Below are positions 42,067 to 51,734 of a stretch of DNA of 64,000 nt, in pieces; positions within the stretch are counted from its first letter, which is position 1; every line of letters begins with the position of its first letter. Source of the DNA: CAVSJO01 sp963728445 (GTDB taxonomy: Bacteria; Gemmatimonadota; Gemmatimonadetes; Longimicrobiales; RSA9). The stretch is from NCBI GenBank assembly GCA_963728445.1, contig CAVSJO010000006.1, positions 806,001 through 870,000 of the forward strand. The letters run 5' to 3'. Made by a program: the position numbers and the translations under genes. Under the pieces are notes generated by a model. That model saw nothing but the letters and a program-made list of their open reading frames with translations. It ran no database searches and was not told the origin of the DNA.

Positions 42067-44740
42067 TCAGTGCGCTCGCCGCATCTCCAGGGACGAGGAC
42101 CGCCGCGCGCCCGGATAGGGGACGTCGCCCTTGATGGCTTTCCAGAGGATCCGGTTGAAGAGCATGTCGTCGACGCGGTCCTCGGCGCTCAGGTCGATCC
42201 GTGCCGATTCGGCGGCGCCGGCCCCGTTCTTCGGGTTGCGCTCGTCGAGGGAGACCTTCGGGCGGAGCGCCGTGTAGGGGCGCAGGTCGGGCTCCGTGCC
42301 GAACACGTCCCGCAGCGGCCGCCCGTAGTGGTCGAACTGGGACAGGCTGCCCATCCGCAGGATCTCGGAGATCGTCGCGATCACGTCCGTCGTGTTGGCG
42401 AAGCGGTGGATCACGCCTCCGCGGTTGTATGCCGATACCACGATCAGCGGCGAACGGTGGGAGTCGACGTGGTCCGGCCCGTTCTGGGCGTCGTCCTCCA
42501 GCACGAACATCACGGTGTTCTTCCAGAACGGCGACTTGGACAGTGCCTCGACCATGCGGCCGAGGGCGAGGTCGTTGTCGGCCATGAATGCCCGGGGCGT
42601 GGGCGCGCCGGCGCGGGCGCCCGCCGTGTGGTCGTTGGGCAGGCGGATCACCTCGAGCTGCGGCATCCGACCGGTCCGCGAGAACTCCTTCAGCTCGTCG
42701 ATCCAGACGTCGGCGCGGCGCTGGTCCGGGATGTCCAGGTTGAAGCCGGGATAGTCGGGGCTGGTGCGACCGTGCAGGAACGCCTTGTCCCCCTGGTAGA
42801 CGTCGTCCTCGTCCAGCGGCGCGTTGAAGTCCTTCGGGTTTCCCTCCTCGTCCTCCCGATACACGAACTCGCCGTAGTCCCGGAACGTGACGCCCGCGCG
42901 CTCGGCCAGGTTCCAGAGGTAGCCGTTCGCCGGCTCGTTGACGTCGTCGTCGCCGGAGACGGGCATGCCCCGGTTCGTGCCCTCGTAGTCGTAGTAGGGA
43001 CGCCGCCCGGAGTACTGGGACGCGACGGTCTTCTCGACGTAGTCCGCTGCGTAGGCGGCGGTCGACCAGTTGTGTCCGTCGGCGCTGACCTCGGCGTTCA
43101 CGAAGAAGCGGTCGAAGATGCCGAATCGCTCCGCCAGCGCGTGATGGTTCGGGGCGACGTCGCGTCCGAAGAAGACGAGCGACGTGTCGCCGTCCGCCTG
43201 CGGAAGGTCCCCGAGCACCTGGTCGTAGGTGCGGTTCTCCTTGATAACGTAGATCACGTGCTCGAAGGGCGGATACGACGCCTCGACGGCGCGCGGCCGG
43301 TCCCATCGGTTTGCCGCGGCGACGCGGGCGCTCCACGCCGCCAACCGGTCTCCGGCCGCAGATACGGCGCCGGGCACCGTCCGCACCACACCCTGCAACT
43401 GCCCGAGCGTGTACTGGTCCGGCACGTCCTGCCGCTGCGTGCCCTCGCCCGGATGCGGCAGGCGCGGGTTCGGCGCCGTCCCGTGGCCCTTGGCCGACAC
43501 CGCGAGGACCGTGTCGCCCCGGACCAGCACCTCGGACGGGTACCAGTCGACGGGGATGCGGCCGGCGAGACGGTCATTCCCCGACGCCGACGGGACGCCG
43601 GACGACGCGGCGGAGAGGTCGAAGACGGCGATGGCGTTCGCGTCCGCCTCGGCCACGAAGAGCCGGGTGCCGTCCTCGGACAGCGCCAGCGCGTTCGGCG
43701 TGGTGCCCTCGTCGGGGCCTGCCGGCGGCGGGTCCCACAGTTCGGCCACCACCGTGCGGGCGCGTGTGTCGACCACCGCGACGCGGTCCGTCGTGGAGGA
43801 CACCACGAACAGACGGCTCCCGTCCCGGCTGAGCAGGAGGGCCGACGGATGGCGGCCCACGACGAGGGGCGGGGCCGGGACCAGCCGACCGCCGGCGTCC
43901 GGCCGGAAGACGGCGACGTGCCGGTCGCCCCAGGCCGACGCGTACACGGTTCCGTCGGGCCCCGCGGCCACGTCGTAGGGGTAGCGCCCCACGGGGAGCC
44001 GCTGCGTCACCGCGCCCGGTGCCCAGGTCCACCACCGCCATCGAGTCGGACAGGTTCTCCGCCACGTACAGGCGCGTCCCATCGGGCGAGACCGCGAGCC
44101 CGGCCGGGTGCCGACGACCGTAGCGGCCCTCGGCGCCCCACCCCGTCTGCTGCGGCGGCAGGGTGTCGGCGCGGGGCGCCGCCAGCCCGACGCTGTCCCG
44201 GAGCGTCGCCCTGCCCCCGCCCCAGTCGTAGCGATAGACCACGTCCTGATTGCCCCCGGACGCCAGAAGGGTTCGGCCGTCCGGCGAGAACGTGACGCCG
44301 AGGAAGCCGGCGGGCTGCGCCAGCGTCTGCACGACGCGACCCGAGCGTCGGTCGACGATCTGCAGGCCCTGGATCTCCCAGCCGCTGAGCATCAGCGCGA
44401 CGTAGCGACCGTCGGCCGAAAGCGCGGCGCCCAGCGGGAAGTTGCCGACGTCGATGGCGATCCCGGCGGGGTCGAGCCGCTTGCCCGTGGGAAGTCGACG
44501 AAGGGTATCGGCGCTCGCCGCCATGCTCGCGGCCGACGGGGCTCCGGCAGGCCGGGCGCTCGGCTCCGGCGGCTTCGGCGTAGTCGGCTGCGGGCCCGTC
44601 GGCGCTGCGGCTACCCCGGGCCCCGATCCGCCGGGTGCGGGAGTGGCGGGCGCGGGAGGCGCGCCGCAGGCGGACAGGAGTACGGCCGCCGCGAGTGCGC
44701 GGTGGACGGCGGAGGATCCTGAGCGTCGGAAGCGTGTCAT
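42067..44740 (-). pseudogene. Propeller-phosphoesterase lipoprotein with an internal frameshift
   Basis: The first part (44740 to about 44014) encodes a lipoprotein signal (Cys25 in LLSACGA), a Pro-rich linker and YncE-type propeller blades (LALSEDGTRLFVAE-like repeats). The rest (about 44018 to 42067) continues the propeller and ends in an AcpA-type phosphoesterase domain (FEHVIYVIKENRTYDQVLG, NAEVSADGHNWSTAAYAADYVEK, FVLEDDAQNGPDHVDSHRSPLIVV). The two reading frames join by dropping one base in the GGGCGCGG stretch near 44014; the repaired protein would have 890 residues. Coding character is undamaged on both sides, so this is either an assembly indel or a very recent mutation. The intact protein would be a periplasmic phosphatase. 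Confidence 0.8.
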
Positions 44741-44982
44741 CGTTCGGGACTCGAGGGTCGGTCGTCAGGAGCCGCCAATCTAGGGGATGCGGTGGGCGCC
44801 GGTCCACAGGGCGACCCAGCGGCGGAGTGCCGGACCGCGTCGACCCGGTCCGACGCCGGCCGTGATCCCGCGTCGCGCCGCGGCTCCCGCCTCTCCGCCA
44901 CTGGCACCGAGCCCATGGGGCGCCTACCATTCGGGGTTCGTGACTGGCAGCGCGTGGACGGATTTTCCGAGGAGGCGCAGGA

Positions 44983-45594
44983 ATGGGAAGTCGTATCGTG
45001 TGGTTCATCATCGGTATCGTCGCGACGATCGTGGGCGCCATCGTCGTCGAACAGATCGTCATGCGGACCGGCGCCTACAACGTTGCGGCCACGCAGCCCC
45101 ATCTGCCCATCGTGCGCCGCCAGCTGGCGGGCATCATGGACCACTCGGTCGAGACGCGGGCGAAGGACATCCAGATCCCCGCCGGGTGGGACGACGCGGC
45201 GAGCGTCGAGCACGGCGCACACGAATACGTCGAGATGTGCGAGGTCTGCCATGGCGCCCCGGGCGTGGACCGCAGCCACATCGGCGAGGGCCTCTATCCC
45301 AAGCCGCCGAACCTGGCGCACTCGGCCGATGAGTTCTCTCCTGCCGAGCTGTTCTGGATCGCGAAGCACGGCGTGAAGGACACCGGCATGCCCGCGTTCT
45401 CCGAGAGCCACGACGACGCGACGATCTGGGACATGGTCGCGTTCATGAAGAAGCTCCCTGACATGACGCCCGAGGAGTACCATCAGTGGCGGGTCCGGGT
45501 CGGGCCGCCGCCCGGCGTTCCCGGCGAGATGCCTGTCGGACAGGGCGCCGAGCAGGGCGAGGCGGACTCCACCGCCACACGCCCGGGGTCCTGA
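44983..45594 (+). CDS. Membrane-anchored c-type cytochrome
   Basis: 203 residues. An uncleaved N-terminal helix (about 5-27) anchors a single cytochrome c domain. The heme motif is CEVCH (Cys86, Cys89, His90) and Met136 in DTGMPAF is the likely sixth ligand. The stretch YPKPPNLAHSADEFSPAELFWIAKHGVKDTGMPAF is typical of cbb3-type or photosynthetic-reaction-centre-like cytochrome domains. A GAGGAGG ribosome-binding site precedes the ATG. The C-terminal 40 residues are Pro/Gly-rich and disordered. It should carry electrons in the periplasm, perhaps from dehydrogenases such as those encoded at 10427 and 15722, though none is adjacent. Confidence 0.9.
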   Translation: MGSRIVWFIIGIVATIVGAIVVEQIVMRTGAYNVAATQPHLPIVRRQLAGIMDHSVETRAKDIQIPAGWDDAASVEHGAHEYVEMCEVCHGAPGVDRSHIGEGLYPKPPNLAHSADEFSPAELFWIAKHGVKDTGMPAFSESHDDATIWDMVAFMKKLPDMTPEEYHQWRVRVGPPPGVPGEMPVGQGAEQGEADSTATRPGS

Positions 45595-45611
45595 GCCCGC
45601 TCCGCAAGGAC

Positions 45612-45641
45612 GAGGCGCCGTCGCCAGCGCGACGGCGCCTC
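45612..45641. terminator. Bidirectional stem-loop between cytochrome and ABC operon
   Basis: Perfect 13-bp arms (GAGGCGCCGTCGC and its complement) enclose a CAGC loop 18 bp after the cytochrome stop. The right arm overlaps the stop codon of the minus-strand permease. The plus-strand exit is ACCCTTTC. The stem is very stable, though the T-run is weak. Confidence 0.7.
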
Positions 45642-46476
45642 ACCCTTTCACGGCCCCGCTGGTGAGTCCCTCCACGATCTTCCGCTGCGCGACCAGCACC
45701 ACCGCGGCGACGGGCACGGTCGCCACCACCGCCGCCGCCAGCACCTCCCCCCACGGCACCTGGTACTGCCCCCGGAAGAGCGCGATGGCGACGGGCACCG
45801 TGTAGCGCTCCGGACCGAGCGTGAACGACAGCGCGAAGAGGAACTCGTTCCAGCAGTAGAGGAACGTCAGGATCGCCGTCGTCGCGAGGCCCGGCAGCGC
45901 CACGGGCAGGACGACGGTGCGCAGCGCCTGCAGCCGGCTGGCGCCGTCGATGCGCGCGGCTTCCTCTAGCTCCACCGGCAGCTGCCGGAAGAAGCCGACG
46001 AGCATCCACACCGTCAGCGGCATCGCGAACGTCAGGTAGGGCAGCACCAGGCCGGGATACGTGTCGATCAGGCCGGCCCAGCGCAGCAGCAGGTACAGCG
46101 GAGACACGATGGAGATCTGCGGGAACATGGCCACGGCCAGGATGAACGCCAGGATCGGGCCCTTGCCGCGGAACCGGAGGCGGGCGAGGGCGTAGGCGGC
46201 GAGCGTTCCGAGCGTGACGCAGATCAGGGTCGTCGCCCCGGCGACGACGAACGAGTTGCGCAGCGGGACGAGGAAGTTCCGGGTGGCGAAGAGGGCCCGG
46301 TAGTGCGCGAGGGTCGTCGCCCGCGGCAGCCGGGACGGCGCCGCGAACAGGCGGGACTCGGGCGCGAGGGAGGAGACGAGCGTCCAGTACAGGGGAAAGG
46401 CGAGGCCGGCGAGCAGGAGGCCGACACCGAGTCCGCGTGCGGCGACGCGCGCGCGGCGTGCGACGTCGCCTGTCAT
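45640..46476 (-). CDS. Carbohydrate ABC transporter permease (MalG-like)
   Basis: 278 residues with six membrane helices. The cytoplasmic EAA loop is well kept: LEEAARIDGASRLQALRTVVLPVALPGL. The start at 46476 overlaps the stop of the preceding permease (ATGA). The C-terminal AQRKIVEGLTSGAVKG is the standard ending of CUT1 permeases of the MalG/UgpE group. It forms the channel with the companion permease. No ATPase gene is present in this operon; CUT1 systems often share a MsmX/UgpC-type ATPase encoded elsewhere. Confidence 0.93.
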   Translation of the reverse strand: MTGDVARRARVAARGLGVGLLLAGLAFPLYWTLVSSLAPESRLFAAPSRLPRATTLAHYRALFATRNFLVPLRNSFVVAGATTLICVTLGTLAAYALARLRFRGKGPILAFILAVAMFPQISIVSPLYLLLRWAGLIDTYPGLVLPYLTFAMPLTVWMLVGFFRQLPVELEEAARIDGASRLQALRTVVLPVALPGLATTAILTFLYCWNEFLFALSFTLGPERYTVPVAIALFRGQYQVPWGEVLAAAVVATVPVAAVVLVAQRKIVEGLTSGAVKG

Positions 46477-47393
46477 CCCGCCTCCGGACCCTGCACGCCG
46501 CCGAGGACGCGCACGTATGCGAGGGCCAGGACGAACGCGACGACGAAGATCACCATCGACAGCGCCGAGCCGTATCCAAAGCGAAGGTCCTGGAGCAGGC
46601 TGCCGAACGCGTACAGCGCGATGGGCTCCGTGGAGGTGCCCGGGCCGCCCCCGGTGAGGACGTAGACGAGGTCGAAGACGCGGAACGCGTCGAGCGTACG
46701 GAAGACGAGAGCGACGAGGATGGCAGGGCGCAGCAGCGGCAGCGTGATGCGCGTGAAGCGCTGCCACGCTCCGGCACCGTCGATGCGCGCCGCCTCGTAG
46801 AGTCCTCGATCGATGGTCTGCAGACCCGCCAGGAGGAGCAGTGCGACGAACGGCGTCATCTTCCAGACGTCGGCTACGAGCACGGGCACCCACGCCGTGT
46901 GGGGCCCGACCAGCCAAACGACGGGCTCGTCGATGAGACCGAGCCGCTGGAGGACCGCGTTCGCGACCCCCGTCCGGCCGTCGAAGACGAAGCGCCAGAT
47001 CAGGCCGGACACGACGGTCGGGATCGCCCATGGCAGCAGCACCGTCGCCCGCACCAGGCCGCGGCCGCGCACCGCCGGGTCCATGGCCAGGGCGAGGAGC
47101 AGGCCGAGACCCAGCTCCAGGGTGACCGTCGTCGCCGTGAAGAAGGCAGTGTGCCCGAGCGCCGCCCAGACGCGCGGGTCGGCCACGGCTTCGGCGTAGT
47201 TGCCGAGCCCGATGAACGGACGGCCCAGCCACGGCATGCGCAGGTCGTGGCGGTGCAGCGACTCCCACGCCGTCCATCCCAGCGGCACGATGGCGATGAG
47301 CAGCACGAGGCCGAGGGCGGGTGCGACGAGGCCGGTCCCCAGCCGCGCCTCCCGGCGCTCGGCCGGTGATCGTTCCACGCGACGTCGCCTCAT
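46473..47393 (-). CDS. Carbohydrate ABC transporter permease (MalF-like)
   Basis: 306 residues with six membrane helices, starting with a basic cytoplasmic tail (MRRRRVERSPAERREARLG). The EAA motif is YEAARIDGAGAWQRFTRITLPLLRPAI, and LTGGGPGTSTEPIALYAFGSLLQ is typical of the MalF/UgpA branch of CUT1 permeases. It overlaps both neighbours by 4 bp, giving the gene order binding protein, MalF-type, MalG-type. The likely substrate is an oligosaccharide or glycerol phosphate derivative, but no enzyme next to it narrows this down. Confidence 0.93.
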   Translation of the reverse strand: MRRRRVERSPAERREARLGTGLVAPALGLVLLIAIVPLGWTAWESLHRHDLRMPWLGRPFIGLGNYAEAVADPRVWAALGHTAFFTATTVTLELGLGLLLALAMDPAVRGRGLVRATVLLPWAIPTVVSGLIWRFVFDGRTGVANAVLQRLGLIDEPVVWLVGPHTAWVPVLVADVWKMTPFVALLLLAGLQTIDRGLYEAARIDGAGAWQRFTRITLPLLRPAILVALVFRTLDAFRVFDLVYVLTGGGPGTSTEPIALYAFGSLLQDLRFGYGSALSMVIFVVAFVLALAYVRVLGGVQGPEAG

Positions 47394-48790
47394 GGTGCAC
47401 CGTCCCCGGCGAGACCGCTGCGCCGGAGCAGCGCGCGCATCTGCTTCGCCGCGTCGTGCAGCGCCGCCTCCGGCTCCGCCTGCCCCGTCAGCGCCCGGTG
47501 CAGCGCGACCTGCAGGATCCCCGAGAGCTCCGTGTAGACGGGCGTGACGGGCCGCGGCACGGCGGTCCGGATGATGGCGAGGGCCTGCCCCGGCGGGATC
47601 GGCAGGGCGCCCGCGATGGGGGACGCCACCGCCGCAGCGTCTGCCGACGCGCCTGCCGCCGCCGTGCCTGCCGCCGCCGTGCCCGCCGCCGCCGCCCCTG
47701 CCGCCGCCGCGCCCGCCGCCGCGCCCGCCGCCGCCGCCCCCGCCGCCGCCGCGTCACCGTACAGCGCAGGCCGCGTCGGGTACTGGCCCACGACGCGGGC
47801 GCGCTCCGTCTGCTGCGCCGGTGCGGTGAGGAAGGCGACGAGGGCGTAGGCCAGGTCGGGGTGCTTCGACCAGCGGTTCACGGCGAGCTCGGAGCCGCCG
47901 AGGCTCGCCGCGCTGCGCCCGCCCGGGGCGGCGGGCATGGGCGCGACGGAGAACCTGCCGCGCACCGCCGACCCGGTGTCCTGGAGCAGCGGGTACGCGT
48001 ACGGCCAGTTGCGCATGAACGCCGCCCTCCCGTTCTGGAAGTCGAAGCGGCTCTCCTCCTCGTGCCACGCCAGCACGGCGCGCGGCGAGATGCCGCGGGG
48101 GGCGACGGCGCTTCTCAGCCACGCGAGCGCGCGCACCGCCTCCGGCGAGTCCACCGCCACGCGTCCCGCGTCGTCGAGGATGCGGCCGCCGAAGCCGGTG
48201 AGCACCTCGAGGTACGTGGTGATGAGCCCCTCGTAGCGGGCGCCCTGGAAGACGAAGCCGTCGGGCACGCCCCGCGCCTGTGCGGATCGGGCGTCCGCCG
48301 CCAGCTCTGCGTACGTGGCCGGCGGCGCCGGCATGAGGTCGGTGCGCCAGTACAGCATGCCGACGTCGACGAACCAGGGCAGGGCGTAGACCCGGCCGTC
48401 CCAGCTGGAGGCGTGGATCGCCGCCGTGAAGAACGAGTCGGCGGGCGGTTCGTAGCGATCGAGGGGCAGGATCCATCCCGCCGCGGCGAACTCTGGCGTC
48501 CACACGACGTCGAGCTGCAGCACGTCCGGCGCGTCCGCGTGGGCGTTCAGCCACTGGACGTAGAGCTGGTGCCGCGTGTCCGCCGCATCGGGCGTGGACC
48601 GGACCTCCGCGTGCACGCCCGGGTGCAGGGAGTCGAAACGTGCGAGCTGGCGACGGAGCACCGCCGCCTCGTCGCCGACGGCGCTGCCGGAGATCTCGAG
48701 GGTGACGGGCCGCGCCGACGCCGCCGGGCCGCCGCAGCCGGTCAGGGCGAGAAGGAGGACGAGCGCGCCGCGGGGAGAGGAGGGGCCCAT
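47390..48790 (-). CDS. Carbohydrate ABC transporter substrate-binding lipoprotein
   Basis: 466 residues from ATG 48790, preceded by GGGAGGTC. The lipobox is LALTGCGG (Cys about 19). The binding-protein fold is recognisable: ISGSAVGDEAAVLRRQLARFDSLHPGVHAEV, DVLQLDVVWTPEFAAAGWILPLD, YALPWFVDVGMLYWRTDLM and the family motif LGGSELAVNRWSKHPDLAYALVAFLTAP. About 40 residues of pure Ala/Gly/Thr (near residues 365-405) interrupt the domain after YPTRPALYGD, where other members have a short loop. The gene begins the importer operon; the Ala-rich insertion comes from GCC-rich repeats at 47631-47757. Confidence 0.9.
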   Translation of the reverse strand: MGPSSPRGALVLLLALTGCGGPAASARPVTLEISGSAVGDEAAVLRRQLARFDSLHPGVHAEVRSTPDAADTRHQLYVQWLNAHADAPDVLQLDVVWTPEFAAAGWILPLDRYEPPADSFFTAAIHASSWDGRVYALPWFVDVGMLYWRTDLMPAPPATYAELAADARSAQARGVPDGFVFQGARYEGLITTYLEVLTGFGGRILDDAGRVAVDSPEAVRALAWLRSAVAPRGISPRAVLAWHEEESRFDFQNGRAAFMRNWPYAYPLLQDTGSAVRGRFSVAPMPAAPGGRSAASLGGSELAVNRWSKHPDLAYALVAFLTAPAQQTERARVVGQYPTRPALYGDAAAAGAAAAGAAAGAAAAGAAAAGTAAAGTAAAGASADAAAVASPIAGALPIPPGQALAIIRTAVPRPVTPVYTELSGILQVALHRALTGQAEPEAALHDAAKQMRALLRRSGLAGDGAP

Positions 48791-48910
48791 GACCTCCCAA
48801 TGTGATCGCGCCGCCGGACGCCGGGCAAACGCTCCGCTGTCGCTCGGTGCGCGTAGATTGGGATGCGCCCCCGCGCCGGGGGCAGGCTCCCCACCGGAAA
48901 CGGAGGTCGG

Positions 48911-49507
48911 ATGACGGAGAGGAACGAGCTGCTGGCGATTCTCGATGCGCTGGACTTCGCCGCCGCCAAGCACCGGGATCAGCGACGCAAGGGCGCGGAG
49001 GCGTCCCCGTACGTGAACCACCTCATCGAGGTCGCCCGCACGCTGGCCGAGTGCGGGGTAGCGGACGCCGCCACGCTCCAGGCCGGGATCCTGCACGACA
49101 CGCTCGAGGACACGGAGACGGTGCCCGCGGAGCTGGAAGCCCGGTTCGGAGCCGACGTGCTCTCGCTGGTCCGTGAAGTGACGGACGACAAGGGGCTGAG
49201 GAAGGAGGTCCGCAAGCAGCTCCAGATCGAGCACGCGCCGACGCTGACGGACCGGGCGAAGCGGATCAAGATCGCCGACAAGATCTCGAACGTCCGCGCC
49301 GTGGCCGACCACCCGCCCCGGAAATGGACGCTGAAGCGGCGCCTCGAGTACCTGGACTGGGGCGAGAAGGTGGTGGCCGGCTGCCGCGGCGTCAGTCCGG
49401 CGCTGGAGCGCCTCTACGACGACGAAGCGGCCCGCGCCCGCGAGAAGCTGGCCCGCGCCCGCGAGAAGCTGGCGAAGGAGGAGTCCCCCGCCGAGCCCGG
49501 AGACTAG
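48911..49507 (+). CDS. HD-domain hydrolase, small alarmone hydrolase-like
   Basis: 198 residues. GGAGGTCGG precedes ATG 48911. The N-terminal 150 residues match the single-domain (p)ppGpp hydrolase group related to RelA/SpoT and MESH1. Motifs are AAKHRDQRRKGAEASPYVNHLIEVARTL, the HD pair in AGILHDTLEDTETVP, and KIADKISNVRAV where the last metal aspartate sits. There is no synthetase domain. It would hydrolyse ppGpp or a related nucleotide. The 3' end holds a 21-bp tandem duplication (49431-49472) giving two LAREKLARAREKL-like heptads. It is divergent from the sugar importer. Confidence 0.85.
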   Translation: MTERNELLAILDALDFAAAKHRDQRRKGAEASPYVNHLIEVARTLAECGVADAATLQAGILHDTLEDTETVPAELEARFGADVLSLVREVTDDKGLRKEVRKQLQIEHAPTLTDRAKRIKIADKISNVRAVADHPPRKWTLKRRLEYLDWGEKVVAGCRGVSPALERLYDDEAARAREKLARAREKLAKEESPAEPGD

Positions 49508-50123
49508 CCGCGCTCTCCGCCGGTCCGCGGCGCTACTTCGTCCCCGCCATCAAGCAGGGGCAGGCGGAACGCGCGATTCGGCACCTGATTCGTACGAGCG
49601 GGTGGCCCTCGCAGGAAGCGGGTGCGTACATTGAGCGGCACTTCGCGGTATTCAACTGACGCTCGAAGGTCTCGTGGACGGCACACGGGCGACGCCGCCC
49701 GCGGGCGCGGGTTCATGGGAGTTCACCCGCCGGCCTCGCCTTTTTTCCCCTCCTGTACATGTAACATTGGGCGTCCTCCGGGCGTTGGTGGTGACGGAGG
49801 GGAAGCTGGTGGGGGGTGTGCCAATGCTCTCGCCGCACGTCGCGGGGCGGGCTTCGGGAAGCACGAGTGTGCACCCGGCCGGGCTCCGTTGTGCGTTTGG
49901 TGCCCTATACAGTCACCGGATGCACACTCACCGGGCGCGGCCGGTGAGCGTTGTGCGATTGGGGTCGCCCCGCGGCACCGATCGCACAAGCGCGGGTCTT
50001 CGCAGGCACGCTTGTGCGGCCGGGGGCCCGGCCTGGGGCCGCCCGGGCGGCCGCCTGGGGGCCACGGCCTGGAGCCATGCCCTGGACGCCCGGTCTGGAC
50101 GCCCGGCGCGCCGGCCGCCGGCG
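49508..50123. other. Intergenic region (616 bp) with several palindromes
   Basis: No gene was recognised. A perfect 16-bp palindrome (GGCCGCCCGGGCGGCC, 50037-50052) and a 10-bp inverted repeat (CGCACAAGCG, 49983-49992, paired with CGCTTGTGCG, 50009-50018) lie downstream of the minus-strand peptidase. They could fold into a trailer or an RNA. A T-rich stretch with TGTACATGTAACATT (49755-49770) is AT-rich enough for a promoter. The open frame ending at 49659 contains a plausible peptide tail but no credible start. Confidence 0.4.
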
Positions 50124-51467
50124 CTACTTCGTGCCCGCCAGCCCCAGCACGTAGAGGATCGCCCACTGCACGCCCTTCCAGGCGTCCTTCGTGTCGAACG
50201 TCTCGTCCAGCGAGTGGGCGCCGTGACCCTGCCCGCCCCCGTCGATGGTGACGCCGGGGATGCCGAGACTGATGGGGACGTTGGCGTCCGTGCTGGACGC
50301 GCCGACGCGCGGCTCGAAGCCCAGCGCCTTCGCCGCGGCGAGCCCGGTCTGAACGATGGGCGCGGACGCGGGCTGGGAGCCCGCCGGTCGGACGCCGACG
50401 CTCTCGATGTCGACCGAGAGGACCTTCCGGTCCGGCATGCGCGCGTTCTCTTCGTCCAGCGCCTGCTGGATCGCGGCGTGGAAGCGGCCGTCCAGCTCGT
50501 CGAGGGACGCGGCGCTGACGGAGCGCATGTCCACGAGCATGCTGGCCTCGTACGCGATCGAGTTCACGGACGTCCCGCCCTCGACCTCCCCCACGTTGAA
50601 CGTCGTCTTCGGCGTCTTCGGAACCGTGAAGTCGGAGATCTTCGCGATGGCGCGGCCCATGGCGTGGATCGGGCTGGGCAGTCCGAACGCGCCGTAGCTG
50701 TGTCCGCCCGGGCCCTTGAAGGTGACCTTGTAGCGGTGGCTGCCGACCCCGTCCTTCGTGAGCGACAGCCCCGCGCCGTCGACGGAGATGAAGTAGTCGA
50801 TGCGGCCCTCGAGGCTCTCACCGAACAGGTTCTTCATGCCGCGCAGGTCGCCGAGCCCCTCCTCCCCCACGTCTCCGACGAAGTACACGTTTCCCCGCGT
50901 TCGGATGCCGGCGTCCTTCAGCGCCCGGGCGGTGGCGAGGACCACGGCCAGGCCGCGGCAGTCGTCGCCGATGCCGGGACCCTTCAGGACCGTGCCGGTC
51001 CGCGTCACGGAGACGTCGGTGCCTTCGGGGAAGACGGTGTCGAGGTGGCCGGCGATGACGACGGTCGGATCCTCGGATGCGCCCTTTCGGAGTCCGATCA
51101 CGTTGCCCGCGGTGTCGGTCCAGACGCTGTCCATGCCCGCCGCGGCGAGGCGGCGGGCGTACTCCCGGCCGCGGACCGTCTCGTGGAACGGGGGCGCCGG
51201 GATCTCGCAGAGCTCGATCTCGTCCTGGACGGCGCGCTCGTGCGTCGACTCGGCGTTGGCCAGAGCGGCGCGGACCGTCGGGGACGCGGCGAGCTTCGCG
51301 ACGTCGCCCGCGGGCGCCTGGGCCAGCGCCGGCACGGCGCCGAGCGCCAGAGCGAGGCTCGCGCCGAGGGCGAGGGCGAGGGCGAGGGGCAGTGCTGCGA
51401 CGGCGAGCGGCAATGCCGCGAAAACGACGCGGTGCGGCGCACGGACGCGGGGCCGGAGAACGGGCAT
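50124..51467 (-). CDS. Secreted M20 family metallopeptidase
   Basis: 447 residues from ATG 51467 (AGAGGA upstream). A long Ala/Leu-rich signal peptide ends near residue 50 (VPALAQ). The catalytic domain has GHLDTVFPEG (first zinc ligand), GPGIGDDCRGLAV (bridging aspartate), the catalytic and ligand glutamates in VGDVGEEGLGDLRG, SVDGAG and a final histidine in GGGQGHGAHSLDE. A dimerisation domain (FKGPGGHSYGAFGLP onward) sits between. It is close to PepT-like and carboxypeptidase G2-like enzymes, which trim short peptides in the periplasm. It is divergent from the FtsH-like gene. Confidence 0.92.
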   Translation of the reverse strand: MPVLRPRVRAPHRVVFAALPLAVAALPLALALALGASLALALGAVPALAQAPAGDVAKLAASPTVRAALANAESTHERAVQDEIELCEIPAPPFHETVRGREYARRLAAAGMDSVWTDTAGNVIGLRKGASEDPTVVIAGHLDTVFPEGTDVSVTRTGTVLKGPGIGDDCRGLAVVLATARALKDAGIRTRGNVYFVGDVGEEGLGDLRGMKNLFGESLEGRIDYFISVDGAGLSLTKDGVGSHRYKVTFKGPGGHSYGAFGLPSPIHAMGRAIAKISDFTVPKTPKTTFNVGEVEGGTSVNSIAYEASMLVDMRSVSAASLDELDGRFHAAIQQALDEENARMPDRKVLSVDIESVGVRPAGSQPASAPIVQTGLAAAKALGFEPRVGASSTDANVPISLGIPGVTIDGGGQGHGAHSLDETFDTKDAWKGVQWAILYVLGLAGTK

Positions 51468-51734
51468 GATGGTCCTCTTCGACGGGTTCGGTCGGGCCGG
51501 CCCGGGCGGGGGCGGCACGGGCGAACGGTTCGCGGGAGTGACGTCGAGAACAGATACGTGGCAGGCCGTCGACAGTCAAAGGGCTTGACCGGGACGGGCT
51601 GCAGGGCGATCAATGGGGCGGTCGTGGCGACGCATGGTGTGTCCCCGGCCGCGTCATCCGCCGCATCCGGAACTCCCTCCCCGCCGGGCGCGTATCACTC
51701 GCCGTAACCGAAGCACCCACAGAGAAGAATCGCG

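Noticed and set aside
49324..49659. Possible small gene ending IERHFAVFN
   Set aside because: The first two thirds are a shadow of the HD hydrolase gene and there is no start codon with a ribosome-binding site before the plausible tail.
49529..50145. A 21-bp near-repeat (GGCGCTACTTCGT then CCCGCCA) at 49529 and at the M20 gene end
   Set aside because: Only 20 of 21 bases match and nothing similar surrounds it. The first copy is not in a coding frame, so it was not taken as a duplication remnant.
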